Shown here: piece by piece, positions 1 to 7,758 of the stretch
How positions within the stretch are numbered: position 1 is the first letter of the stretch
How the letters are laid out: the number at the start of each line of letters is the position of its first letter
From: Acidobacteria bacterium 13_2_20CM_57_17
Lineage (GTDB): Bacteria > Acidobacteriota > Terriglobia > Acidiferrales > UBA7541
Length of the DNA stretch: 51,740 bases
Assembly: GCA_001914785.1 (NCBI GenBank)
Contig: MNDE01000080.1
Span: 1 to 51,740, forward strand
Direction of reading: 5' to 3'
Program-made: the position numbers and the translations under genes
The notes under the pieces: generated by a model
The model's database searches: none
The model's input: the letters and a program-made list of their open reading frames with translations, nothing else
What the model was told of the DNA's origin: nothing

Positions 1-568
1 TCTCCGGACAAGCGCTGACGCACGCCGGCGCGCGACCCTCGTCCAGCCGGTCATGACACATGTCGCATTTACCGACGACACCGCGCTCCGGGTTGTACTG
101 CGGCACGCCGTAGGAACAGTTCCATGTGCAGTATTGGCAGCCGATGCAAGCTTCCGCGCTGTGTAACACAACGCCGGTGACGGGATCTTTGGAATAAGCG
201 TCCACGGGACAGCCTTCCAGGCACGTCGGCTCCATGCAGTGATTGCAGCCCATGGAAAGATAGGAGCGGTATGTATTCGGGTACCAGCCGCCTTCGATCT
301 CCCCAACTCTTCGCCAGTTGACGTCCGCGGGATTGCCGTTCTGTTCGTTGCAAGCCACCACGCAACACTTGCAACCGATACATTTGGTCATGTCGAAATG
401 AAAGCGGTACTGCTCTCCGGGCAAGAGAGCACGCTGAGGGATACCCGCTGCATCGGGGGCGAATGACATCCCACACTGGGGTACCCCACCGGAGCTTGCC
501 CCGGTTTTGGGCGTCACCAGAAAGTGAGCGTTCTTTTCCTTCGCTCTCTCAAGCAGGGGTAACAACAT
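1..568 (-). CDS. 4Fe-4S dicluster electron-transfer subunit (DmsB/NrfC-like), partial
   Basis: Conceptual translation of the minus strand gives an open frame running off the left edge. It shows four cysteine clusters typical of DmsB-type proteins that pass electrons between a quinol-oxidising anchor and a molybdopterin oxidoreductase: CIGCKCCVVAC, CNHCMEPTCLEGCP, CIGCQYCTWNC and CDMCHDRLDEGRAPACVSACP (the last quoted in part). Start: an ATG at 568 opens a continuous coding-like stretch (MLLPLLERAKEKNAHFLVTP); an internal ATG at 469 is the alternative and neither has a strong ribosome site. The 135-residue frame at 69-476 and the plus-strand frame at 239-466 are shadows of this gene. Partner subunits would lie left of the window. 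The family call is firm; the substrate of the complex cannot be told. Confidence 0.88.
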   Translation of the reverse strand, partial: MLLPLLERAKEKNAHFLVTPKTGASSGGVPQCGMSFAPDAAGIPQRALLPGEQYRFHFDMTKCIGCKCCVVACNEQNGNPADVNWRRVGEIEGGWYPNTYRSYLSMGCNHCMEPTCLEGCPVDAYSKDPVTGVVLHSAEACIGCQYCTWNCSYGVPQYNPERGVVGKCDMCHDRLDEGRAPACVSACPE

Positions 569-928
569 AGTGTAGTCACAGACTGCGGGCACGACCCGAC
601 ATTTGGACAAACGAAACCGAACACGCAGCACGACTCTTTCGATGCGCAAAAGACGAATAGTTTGGTGAAGGGAGCGCTTTCGTAATGCCTTGCGTCCTCA
701 AACGCTTGGCGAGTTGGCTACCGTCACCTTGTGGCTCGCAGACTGCGGTACATGCGATGGAAAGGCAAACGCAAATTTTGACTTCAGCCCATTACAAAAT
801 TTTCACGCCAGATCAGACAATTCAATTCTGCTACGGTTCCCGTACTTCGCTCCGGATCATCCCCGGTTTCGATATACAGTTCGACACGCTGTATTCATTG
901 TTACCGAGTGACCCTAGCAGCTTCCTGA

Positions 929-958
929 TTGACACAAAAATTCCGTCCAGCGTATAGT
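929..958 (+). promoter_or_regulatory. Sigma70-type promoter for the VWFA gene pair
   Basis: A perfect -35 box TTGACA (929-934) is followed after 18 bases by TATAGT (953-958). Transcription would start near 965, about 80 bases before the ATG at 1048. The remaining stretch 569-928 holds no gene that I can support; two short overlapping frames there look random. Confidence 0.6.
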
Positions 959-1047
959 CAAATCGCTGTTAGCACACAAGCGTCCCCTGGTTTCGTCCCG
1001 TTCCGGCTCTCCCGGACGCCTCAGGATGCAGGTTCTGAAGGGCAGGG

Positions 1048-2871
1048 ATGTTTCATTCACGGCTACGCCCGGGGTTCCGACACGCCATTTTGGTGATTTC
1101 CGCTTGCTGCCTATCGGCTTGGGGCAACCGGCTTTCTGCTCAGACGCCCACGCCGCCTTCGCAGACTCAGGATGCCCCCGCTAAGCCTGACTCGACGGCC
1201 GTACCCGCGCCAGCGCCCGCAACGGGCCAGAGTGAAGAAGTCTCCAGCCACGATACTCCGACCACTTTCAAAGTGCGCGTAAACCTGGTGCTGGTGCGCG
1301 CGGTGGTGCGCGATGCGCAAGGCAAAGTCGTACCGAATCTCAAGAAAGAGGACTTTCAGCTCTACGACAATCGAAAGCCGCAGGCCATCTCTTCTTTCAG
1401 TGTGGAGATGCCGGAGCGCACGGCCTCCGCAATGGCGTCCACGACGGCGGGAGATTCTTCGTCAAGCGCGGACGTTGCAGACGGCAAAGCAGTCGTTCTG
1501 CCCCAGCGTTTTGCCTCCATGGTGTTTGACGACGTGCACCTCTCGATGGCCGACGCGGTATTCGTCCGTGATTCGGCCACCCGTTTTTTTGGCGCTTTGG
1601 CGGCAAGCGATCGCGTTTCCCTCAGCACAACCTCCGGCCAGTTGACACAGGAATTCACGGATGATCACGAAAAACTATCGAAAGCGCTACTGGGAATCCT
1701 GCCGCATCCCCTGACGGGCCAAGGTCTTCATGATTGCCCCGAAGTGAGTTACTACCAGGCCGATCTGATCGTGAACAAGTCGGACGTCCAAGCGCTCGCC
1801 GTCGCCACCGATGATGCTCTCCAGTGCGCTTTCAGCGGGGACACACGCATGATAGCTGCGGCACAGAGCTTGGCCCAGGCTGCGGCGAACCGCATGGTAG
1901 CGCAAGGCGACAACGAAACGCAGTATGCCTACCGGCATCTCGAAGATGTGGTGAGGCGGCTGGCAAGCATGCCCGGCCAGCGCATCCTTGTTCTCGTATC
2001 ACCTGGCTTCATCAGCTCGACACTGCAATCCGAAGCTTCCGAAATGGTCGATCGCGCGACTCGTTCCAATATCGTGATCAATACGATTGATGCGCGCGGC
2101 CTCTACGCCCCGGACGTGGGTGGAGATATCGCCGATCCACCGCACGACAGCTACCGTACCGCCGGGTACAAAACTTCCTATCGAGTGGCGGCGCAATTGG
2201 CCCAGCAGGACGTTCTTGCGCAGTTGGCCGACGGAACCGGCGGCAATTTCTATCACAACCGCAACGATGTGGATGAAGCCATGCGCGAAGCTGGCGCCGC
2301 TCCCGCGATCTCCTACTTGCTTGGGTTTTCGCCCCAGAACCTGAAGATCGACGGCCGGTTTCACACCTTGAAGGTGACGCTCACCAGCAAGGAAAAGTAC
2401 AGCGTTCAGGCGCGCCACGGCTACTTCGCTCCCAAGACCGTGGCCGATCCTGCCGAAGCAACAAAGCAAGAGATGCAGGAAGCGCTGTTCTCCCAGGAGG
2501 AAATCCGCGATTTGCCCGTGGAGCTGCAGACGCAATTTTTCAAAAAAGACGAAGCTCAGGCGCGGCTCGCGGTCTTGTCGCACTTTGACGTGAAGAGCAT
2601 TCACTTCCAGAAAGTGCGGGGCCGCAATAACGATCAATTGACAATTCTCACCGGAATTTTTGATGAGAACGGGAATTTTGTCACCGGCCTTTCAAAAATC
2701 GTGGATATGAAGTTGCTCGATACGACCTATACCCGATTGAGCCGCTCGGGATTTACAGTGAAAACCAGTTTTGACGTGAAGCCGGGCACTTATCTTGTGC
2801 GCCTGGTTGTAAGAGACGCTGTGGGTGCCCAGATGGCGGCGCGCAATGGGGCAGTGGTTATTCCTTTTTGA
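1048..2871 (+). CDS. VWFA-related acidobacterial secreted protein
   Basis: A 607-residue protein with a signal peptide (hydrophobic stretch about residues 10-28, likely cleavage after SAQ near residue 32) and a Pro/Ala-rich spacer. From about residue 73 it carries the family entry segment FKVRVNLVLVRAVVRD, then a VWA-like fold starting at MVFDDVHLSMADAVF (about 155) and the family's closing segment YLLGFSPQN...FHTLKVTL (about 421-447). Such proteins are known as the VWFA-related domain family of Acidobacteria (TIGR03436-like); no biochemical role is established. Secretion implies action in the periplasm or at the surface. It sits 26 bases before a second member of the family and is probably co-transcribed with it. 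Residues 450-607 form a C-terminal domain I do not recognise. Confidence 0.87.
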   Translation: MFHSRLRPGFRHAILVISACCLSAWGNRLSAQTPTPPSQTQDAPAKPDSTAVPAPAPATGQSEEVSSHDTPTTFKVRVNLVLVRAVVRDAQGKVVPNLKKEDFQLYDNRKPQAISSFSVEMPERTASAMASTTAGDSSSSADVADGKAVVLPQRFASMVFDDVHLSMADAVFVRDSATRFFGALAASDRVSLSTTSGQLTQEFTDDHEKLSKALLGILPHPLTGQGLHDCPEVSYYQADLIVNKSDVQALAVATDDALQCAFSGDTRMIAAAQSLAQAAANRMVAQGDNETQYAYRHLEDVVRRLASMPGQRILVLVSPGFISSTLQSEASEMVDRATRSNIVINTIDARGLYAPDVGGDIADPPHDSYRTAGYKTSYRVAAQLAQQDVLAQLADGTGGNFYHNRNDVDEAMREAGAAPAISYLLGFSPQNLKIDGRFHTLKVTLTSKEKYSVQARHGYFAPKTVADPAEATKQEMQEALFSQEEIRDLPVELQTQFFKKDEAQARLAVLSHFDVKSIHFQKVRGRNNDQLTILTGIFDENGNFVTGLSKIVDMKLLDTTYTRLSRSGFTVKTSFDVKPGTYLVRLVVRDAVGAQMAARNGAVVIPF

Positions 2872-2897
2872 AATTCAGTAATTGTGGTGGGGGAATT

Positions 2898-5420
2898 ATG
2901 AATACTTTGACGAACTTCAGGCGAACAATTCGATTGGCCGCGTGGCTCGCTGTCGTAGCGATGTGCGTGGTTCCTGGTTCTTCGCGAGCGCAGGAGCAGC
3001 CCGCTCCACCCGCGCAGCCCCAAGCTGCTTCACCGGCGGAGCAGCAGCCGGCCGTCGTCATCAAGAAGGAATCAAAACTGGTGCTCGTCGATTCCGTGGT
3101 GACGGACAAGAAGGGCAACTACATCCGCGACTTGACCCAGAATGATTTCAAGGTATTTGAAGACAACAAGGAACAGCAGGTTTCTACTTTTTCTACGGGA
3201 GCCGACGCCGCTACCCAGGCGAACGGCCAACGCCGGTACTTGATATTGTTTTTCGACAACTCCACTATGGCGGCGCCAGATCAGATCCAGGCGCGAAATG
3301 CCGCCAAAAAATTCATCGAAGCAAACGCCGGTCCCGACCGTCTGATGGCCGTGGTGGATTTTGGCGGGTCGCTCCGCATCGTGCAGAATTTCACGGCCAA
3401 CGCCCAGGTGCTGCAAGCGGCCGTGTCGGGCGTGAAGACTTCCTCCGTCGATCCAAACGCTCCGCCGGATGTGCCGGTCACTGTCGCCTCGTCGGGCTTA
3501 TCTTCGTTTGGTCCGTCGCTGGGCAATGCCGCCGCGGATTTTGGCGCGCGCAGCATGCTGCTGGCCGTGCGCAGTCTGGCGAAGAATCTCCGCTCCATCC
3601 CTGGCCGGAAAATGGTGGTGCTGTTTTCCGGAGGCTTCGCGTTGACACAGGAAAACCAATCGGAGCTGACCGCCACCATCGATGCCTGCAACAAATCTAA
3701 CGTGGCAGTCTACGCGCTGGATGCCCGCGGTCTTGTGGCGACCGCTCCCGGCGGGAGCGCCGGCAGGAGAGCCCCAGCCGGCAGGACGAGAGCCGTTTCG
3801 AATCGTGTTCCCACTCAACGAATTTCGCCGCGAAGAATTTCCGCGCGAACGATTTCATCGCGAAGAGTTCTACCGCAAACGATTTCACCGCGCCCACACT
3901 TGATACTCGCGGCCTTTCCTGCAATGGCCATGCCTGACCCCCAGCGGCCGGGCGGTGGTGGCACCGGCGGAGGTGGAACCGGGGGAGGCGGGGGTAGAGG
4001 TGGCACTGGCGGTGGCGGAACGGGTGGAGGCGGTACAGGAGGCGGTGGTAGAGGTGGCACTGGCGGTGGCGGAACGGGTGGAGGCGGTACAGGAGGCGGT
4101 GGTAGAGGTGGTACCGGCGGTGGGGGTGGCACCGGAGGCGGAAAGGGTGGCACGGGCGGCGGGACGGGAGGTGGCACGCGGGGCGGCACGGGCGGTGGTG
4201 GCACGCGCGGCGGAGGTTACAACCCGACATCCAATTACAACAACTCGCCGTACAATCAGCCGCGGACCATCGTTCCGCAATTCCCGCCTTCAGCTTCGAC
4301 CAATCAGCAAATCCTGGCGGCGCTGGCGGAAGGAACGGGCGGTTTCACGATTTTCAATACCAACGATTTGCTCGCCGGACTTGAACGCATCGGGCGAGAA
4401 CAGAATGAGTTTTATATTTTGGGCTACGTGCCCGGTGACACTCCCGAAGGAAGCTGCCACACGCTCAAAGTAAAGCTGAATCGCGGCGGACTGATTGCGC
4501 GCTCGCGCAGCGGATATTGCAATACGCGTTCCGTGAACGCGCTGGAAGGCAAGCCTCTGGAAAAACAACTCGAATCGCGCGCTACGGGCTCGCAACCCGG
4601 TTCAATTCATGGCGCGTTGGAGGCGCCGTATTTCTACACTGCGCCTGACACGGCGCGCGTCAATCTGGCGATGGAGATTCCCTCGGATACATTTCAGTTC
4701 AATAAGGACAAGGGAAAGTATCACGCCAACTTGAACGTGCTGGGAATTGCCTACCGGCAGGATGGGACGGTGGGAGCGCGATTCAGCGATACCGTCAACC
4801 TGGACTTGGAGAAAGATGACTGGAAAGAATTCACGAAGTTGCCCTATCGTTATGAAAACCAATTCGACGCCACGCCGGGCACCTACCGGCTGACGGTGGT
4901 CCTGAGCGCAGGCGGCGATGCCTTCGGCAAGTTCGAGTCGCCCCTCGCCATCGATCCCTATGATGGAAAACATTTCAGCCTGAGCGGCGTGGCGCTTACG
5001 AATTCTCCGCAAAGACTGAATGACATTGCCACTGGCCTGGATTCCGTGCTGCTGGAGGACCGCACGCCGCTGGTAGTCAAGGGCACGCAAATCGTTCCCT
5101 CCGGGAGCAATCGATTTAAGCACACGGACAACGTGGTTCTTTATACGGAGATTTATGAACCGCTGCTGGCGGCGGAGAAGCCGCCAATTGTTGCCATGGG
5201 CTATCGCATTTTCGAGCGTTCAAGCAACAAGCAGATATTCTTCACCGACGTCATGCGCGCCGATGATTACATCCAAAAAGGAAATCCGGTGGTCCCCATC
5301 GGTCTGAAAGTGAAAGTGGACGACCTGAAGCCAGGCTCTTACCGCCTGGTGATGCAGGCTGTCGACAGCGCGAAAAACCATGCGCCGGACCGTTCAGTGG
5401 ACTTTGACATAGCCGAGTAA
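2898..5420 (+). CDS. VWFA-related acidobacterial secreted protein with Gly-rich insert
   Basis: An 840-residue paralogue of the upstream gene. I place the start at ATG 2898, behind a GGTGGGGG ribosome site, rather than at a TTG 30 bases upstream that overlaps the previous stop. A signal peptide ends near SSRAQ. The VWFA core begins at KLVLVDSVVTDKKG and contains the MIDAS-like LILFFDNSTMAAPD. The domain is interrupted by a basic segment of short repeats (codons around 3815-3895) and a Gly/Thr low-complexity linker (about 3950-4218), after which the fold resumes at STNQQILAALAEGTGGF and EFYILGYVPGD. The C-terminal third (from about 4570) is a separate domain. Role unknown; paired VWFA genes of this kind are common in the phylum. 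The linker is the oddity (see the tandem repeat entry). Confidence 0.85.
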   Translation: MNTLTNFRRTIRLAAWLAVVAMCVVPGSSRAQEQPAPPAQPQAASPAEQQPAVVIKKESKLVLVDSVVTDKKGNYIRDLTQNDFKVFEDNKEQQVSTFSTGADAATQANGQRRYLILFFDNSTMAAPDQIQARNAAKKFIEANAGPDRLMAVVDFGGSLRIVQNFTANAQVLQAAVSGVKTSSVDPNAPPDVPVTVASSGLSSFGPSLGNAAADFGARSMLLAVRSLAKNLRSIPGRKMVVLFSGGFALTQENQSELTATIDACNKSNVAVYALDARGLVATAPGGSAGRRAPAGRTRAVSNRVPTQRISPRRISARTISSRRVLPQTISPRPHLILAAFPAMAMPDPQRPGGGGTGGGGTGGGGGRGGTGGGGTGGGGTGGGGRGGTGGGGTGGGGTGGGGRGGTGGGGGTGGGKGGTGGGTGGGTRGGTGGGGTRGGGYNPTSNYNNSPYNQPRTIVPQFPPSASTNQQILAALAEGTGGFTIFNTNDLLAGLERIGREQNEFYILGYVPGDTPEGSCHTLKVKLNRGGLIARSRSGYCNTRSVNALEGKPLEKQLESRATGSQPGSIHGALEAPYFYTAPDTARVNLAMEIPSDTFQFNKDKGKYHANLNVLGIAYRQDGTVGARFSDTVNLDLEKDDWKEFTKLPYRYENQFDATPGTYRLTVVLSAGGDAFGKFESPLAIDPYDGKHFSLSGVALTNSPQRLNDIATGLDSVLLEDRTPLVVKGTQIVPSGSNRFKHTDNVVLYTEIYEPLLAAEKPPIVAMGYRIFERSSNKQIFFTDVMRADDYIQKGNPVVPIGLKVKVDDLKPGSYRLVMQAVDSAKNHAPDRSVDFDIAE
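3993..4100 (+). repeat. Two identical 54-bp tandem repeats in the Gly-rich linker
   Basis: The 54-base unit beginning GGTAGAGGTGGCACTGGCGG occurs exactly twice (3993-4046, 4047-4100), and a third degenerate start follows at 4101. It is a multiple of three, so copies add 18 Gly/Thr/Arg residues each without breaking the frame of the VWFA gene. Identity at synonymous positions points to a recent duplication. Confidence 0.9.
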
Positions 5421-5436
5421 CGGTTTCACGAGGCGT

Positions 5437-5463
5437 GGGATGAGAGCATCCCGTACTTTTTTT
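5437..5463 (+). terminator. Rho-independent terminator after the VWFA pair
   Basis: A 6-bp stem GGGATG/CATCCC with an AGAG loop (5437-5452) is followed by seven T residues (5457-5463), 17 bases after the stop codon at 5420. The stem is short, so efficiency is uncertain. Confidence 0.55.
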
Positions 5464-5489
5464 CTCGTTCTGGTTCTCGCGAGAGCCGA

Positions 5490-5503
5490 CGGGTGGCCCG
5501 GAC
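5490..5503 (+). repeat. Outer 14-bp inverted repeat, left copy
   Basis: CGGGTGGCCCGGAC here is the exact reverse complement of 7745-7758 (GTCCGGGCCACCCG). The pair brackets both the IS1111-type element and the RayT gene. The pairing is seen directly; whether it is the end of a larger element or two copies of a dispersed palindrome family is not decided by this window. Confidence 0.5.
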
Positions 5504-5531
5504 GATAAATCCCAAGGTGACTTTTGATTTG

Positions 5532-5545
5532 ATAACGGCGTCGGC
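5532..5545 (+). repeat. Left subterminal inverted repeat of the IS1111-type element
   Basis: ATAACGGCGTCGGC, 65 bases upstream of the transposase ATG; perfect complement of 6964-6977. Confidence 0.85.
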
Positions 5546-5609
5546 TCCTTCGACTGAGTAGACTTGGTGCCGCTTACGCGACCAAGACTCGGAGGAGAGG
5601 AGCCGAGCC

Positions 5610-6662
5610 ATGTTGATTATAGGATGCGATTTTCATTCACGGTTCCAGCAGATTGCAATGCTGGATACGCAGACGGGCGAGATCGTGGAGCGCCGGTTGG
5701 AACACGAGAGCGGTGAGGCCGAGCGGTTTTATCGATCTCTACCACACCCAGTTCGTGTCGGGTTGGAATCCAGCGGTCACGCGCAATGGTTTGAACGATT
5801 GCTGGCCGAGTTAGGGCACGAGCTGTGGGTGGGAGATGCCGCGCGCATTCGGGCCGCAGTTGTACGAAAACAGAAGACGGATACGCGCGATGCTTCGCAC
5901 ATTCTCGATTTGCTGATGACCAACCGCTTTCCACGAGTCTGGAGGCCATCGCCGGCCGAGCGAGACGTGCGGCAACTGTTGGTTCATCGGCAGAAACTGG
6001 TGTGGGCTCGGATCAAGGTGAAGAACCAGTTGCAGACGCTAGCCATGAACCAGGGCGTCTGCATACGACGAAAGCTTTGGGCCAGCGCTGGCCGTCGTGC
6101 ATTGGAAGGCCTGACACTCGGACCGTGGACCAGCCGCCGTCGAAAGGAGTTGCTGCAAATGTTGGATCAGCTCAATGGTTCGGTCGAGGAGTTGGATCGA
6201 GCCGTTGGGGAAGAAGCACAAAAGCGTGCAGACGTCGTTCGATTAATGACTCATCGTGGAGTTGGTCCGGTGACGGCCCTAGCCTTCGTATTGACGCTGG
6301 GACCGGTCGAGCGCTTTCGCCGCAGTAAGCAGGTAGTGAGTTATCTGGGACTAAATCCGCAAGAACACAGCAGCGGAGGCCGCCAGCATCTGGGTTCGAT
6401 CAGCAAACAAGGAAACACCATGATGCGCTACCTGCTGGTCGAAGCGGCGCAAACGGCATCTCGGTTCCATCCGGAACTTCGTCGGAATTATCAACGACTG
6501 AAGTCCCGTCGTGGGAGTGCCGTGGCCAAAGTGGCGATCGCCCGCAAGTTGGCAGTGAGGTTGTACTGGATGCTGCGTGAGAAAGCCGATCACGCGCAAC
6601 TGGTTCGCATGCAAGGCAGCCCGAGGGGCACCCTGGTGGACGCAAGTCCATCGCGCTTTTGA
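5610..6662 (+). CDS. IS110/IS1111-family DEDD transposase
   Basis: A 350-residue recombinase, the full family length. The N-terminal RuvC-like domain shows all four acidic residues: D7 (GCDFH), E53 (GLESSG), D91 and D94 (KTDTRDA). A coiled-coil region spans about 120-205, a helix-hairpin-helix-like segment HRGVGPVTALAF lies near 215-226, and the C-terminal Transposase_20 domain has SGGRQHLGSISKQGN with the conserved serine near 263-265. The ATG is preceded by a strong GGAGGAGAGGAG. Family members cut and rejoin DNA through a circular intermediate and use an RNA encoded in their non-coding end to choose the site. The gene appears intact, so the copy may be active. Confidence 0.95.
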   Translation: MLIIGCDFHSRFQQIAMLDTQTGEIVERRLEHESGEAERFYRSLPHPVRVGLESSGHAQWFERLLAELGHELWVGDAARIRAAVVRKQKTDTRDASHILDLLMTNRFPRVWRPSPAERDVRQLLVHRQKLVWARIKVKNQLQTLAMNQGVCIRRKLWASAGRRALEGLTLGPWTSRRRKELLQMLDQLNGSVEELDRAVGEEAQKRADVVRLMTHRGVGPVTALAFVLTLGPVERFRRSKQVVSYLGLNPQEHSSGGRQHLGSISKQGNTMMRYLLVEAAQTASRFHPELRRNYQRLKSRRGSAVAKVAIARKLAVRLYWMLREKADHAQLVRMQGSPRGTLVDASPSRF

Positions 6663-6963
6663 GTGGGCGCCTTGCCTCCCTCTGATTCCGCGGAGGGAGT
6701 TTGAAGCAGGAATCATGGTCGGAAGTTAGTGACCGAATAGATGGGTGGTGGAATCAGCGTCCACCGCAGGATTCGAAAGCGAGCCTTGGTCGTGAGCGAA
6801 CAAAGAGATCCTGTTCAAGACGAAGCCCGGTGGGCTTCGTCGCGTGGGAATTCTGGCGAGCCATCCGCGGCGTCAAGGGTCTGCGATGAACGGTTCGGCA
6901 ACACCGCCGAACCGCCCTTGACTCCGCTCCTGGCTCGCAAAACCATTCGTGTCTCTTGACAAC
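6663..6963 (+). ncRNA. Candidate seekRNA/bridge RNA region of the IS1111-type element
   Basis: The 300 bases between the transposase stop and the right inverted repeat contain no convincing gene but several strong stems: CTCCCTC/GAGGGAG just after the stop, a perfect 10-bp hairpin GACGAAGCCC/GGGCTTCGTC (6819-6841), and a nested structure in which GTCAAGGG (6872-6879) pairs with CCCTTGAC (6915-6922) around an 11-base one-sided internal loop and a 9-bp inner stem CGGTTCGGC/GCCGAACCG (6891-6914). In IS1111-group elements the guide RNA is known to be encoded downstream of the transposase. The presence of an RNA here is inference from position and pairing; its exact ends are unknown. Confidence 0.5.
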
Positions 6964-6977
6964 GCCGACGCCGTTAT
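6964..6977 (+). repeat. Right subterminal inverted repeat of the IS1111-type element
   Basis: GCCGACGCCGTTAT, exact complement of 5532-5545, three bases before the REP palindrome that starts at 6981. Confidence 0.85.
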
Positions 6978-6980
6978 AGA

Positions 6981-7020
6981 GGGGTGCCCCGTCCTCGGTT
7001 TGTGAGGGCGGGGCTTTTGA
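6981..7020 (+). repeat. REP palindrome, downstream of RayT
   Basis: GGGGTGCC head followed by an 11-bp stem (6986-6996 with 7004-7014, one G-T pair), loop GGTTTGT, and a CTTTTGAC tail. It shares head, loop core (TCGGTT) and tail with the palindrome at 51365-51402 and, inverted, with 7631-7657. The T-rich tail means it could also end transcription. Confidence 0.75.
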
Positions 7021-7080
7021 CTTTGTTTTTGGCTTGTCAGGAGTTCGTGGTTTTTCTTCCGCTTGGTTAGACGGCGCGTT

Positions 7081-7617
7081 TCACTGCAAATGCACTGCAT
7101 CGATCTCCAGCAATCCTGCTTCGTCGCGTGCATAAAATTTAAAACTGCTCCACGGCCAATCCTTCGGATGCTTCACAAGTCCTCGCACCACCGGGTTCGC
7201 GTGCATGTACTCTAGCTTCTCTTTTTTCTTCTTGTGGCTGTACACGTTGAAATCGTAGAACCTGGGCTGCCAAAACTGCCTCAAATCAGCAGCGAACTTC
7301 GGGAACGTGAATGCCAGTTGCGCTTTCGGCGCTCTATGCCTGTTCTTCCGCATCTTGCGCGAGACCCGCTGCTTGAGCATCTGCAGCACTGTCGAGGGCG
7401 TACCCTTTTTCGGCTCGCTGATGAGCAGGTGCACATGATTCGGCATGATCACATAACCTACCAAGAAGAATCCGTATTCTTGGCGAACTCTCGATAGTTC
7501 CTTTACCAACAAGTTTCTTGCGCGCGCTGTTCCGAGCAGCGCCAGGCGTCGGTAGCAGCTGAACGTCACAAAGTGAAGCTGACCTTGGCCGTAGTAGCGC
7601 TTCAATCCCTTCGGCAT
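7081..7617 (-). CDS. rayT: REP-associated tyrosine transposase (RayT, Y1 HUH superfamily)
   Basis: 178 residues from the ATG at 7617; an upstream start at 7644 would translate the REP palindrome and is rejected. The HUH-type metal site appears as MPNHVHLLI (H61, H63) and the catalytic tyrosine lies in PRFYDFNVYS (Y121). The C-terminal signature MHANPVVRGLVKHPKDWPWSSF is typical of RayT. RayT enzymes nick single-stranded REP palindromes and are credited with spreading them. The gene is enclosed by two REPs in opposite orientation (6981-7020 and 7631-7657), a complete REPtron layout. All key residues are present. Confidence 0.93.
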   Translation of the reverse strand: MPKGLKRYYGQGQLHFVTFSCYRRLALLGTARARNLLVKELSRVRQEYGFFLVGYVIMPNHVHLLISEPKKGTPSTVLQMLKQRVSRKMRKNRHRAPKAQLAFTFPKFAADLRQFWQPRFYDFNVYSHKKKKEKLEYMHANPVVRGLVKHPKDWPWSSFKFYARDEAGLLEIDAVHLQ

Positions 7618-7623
7618 TCCACA

Positions 7624-7665
7624 CCAAATTCCCCACCCGCACAAACCGAGGGCGGGGCACCACTG
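7624..7665 (-). repeat. REP palindrome, upstream of RayT (inverted copy)
   Basis: On the minus strand, GGTGCCCCGCCCTCGGTTTG opens an 8-bp stem (7631-7638 with 7650-7657, one G-T pair) and a loop that shares CGGTTTGT with the other REP. It lies immediately before the RayT start and is oriented opposite to the copy at 6981. Confidence 0.7.
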
Positions 7666-7744
7666 CTACTGCCCGATGAATTACAGTAGTGGTATTCTCT
7701 CATCGAATGTTGCCGCCGAGAAAAACTAACCGAGACGCGCGCAT

Positions 7745-7758
7745 GTCCGGGCCACCCG
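7745..7758 (-). repeat. Outer 14-bp inverted repeat, right copy
   Basis: GTCCGGGCCACCCG, exact complement of 5490-5503. The rest of 7666-7939 holds no gene I can support. Confidence 0.5.

Larger units (their letters stand above)
5525..6980 (+). mobile_element. IS110-family insertion sequence, IS1111 group
   Basis: The element is defined by a DEDD transposase gene (5610-6662) and a perfect 14-bp subterminal inverted repeat, ATAACGGCGTCGGC at 5532-5545 and its complement at 6964-6977. Subterminal repeats are diagnostic of the IS1111 group, in which they lie a few bases inside the true ends. The ends given assume the usual offset of about 7 bases left and 3 bases right and may be off by a few bases. 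Total about 1.46 kb, normal for the group. No target duplication is expected or seen. The right end abuts the first base of a REP palindrome (6981), consistent with the taste of many IS1111 elements for structured repeats. About 300 non-coding bases follow the transposase. Confidence 0.85.

Noticed and set aside
685..957. Two overlapping short frames upstream of the first VWFA gene
   Set aside because: They lie in different frames over the same bases, lack ribosome sites and motifs, and overlap a clear promoter at 929-958.
3955..4230. CRISPR-like or clustered repeats in the Gly-rich region
   Set aside because: Repeats are contiguous without spacers and are multiples of three inside a coding frame.
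7334..7663. 109-codon minus frame overlapping RayT
   Set aside because: Runs through the REP palindrome and in another frame of the RayT gene; no independent signal.
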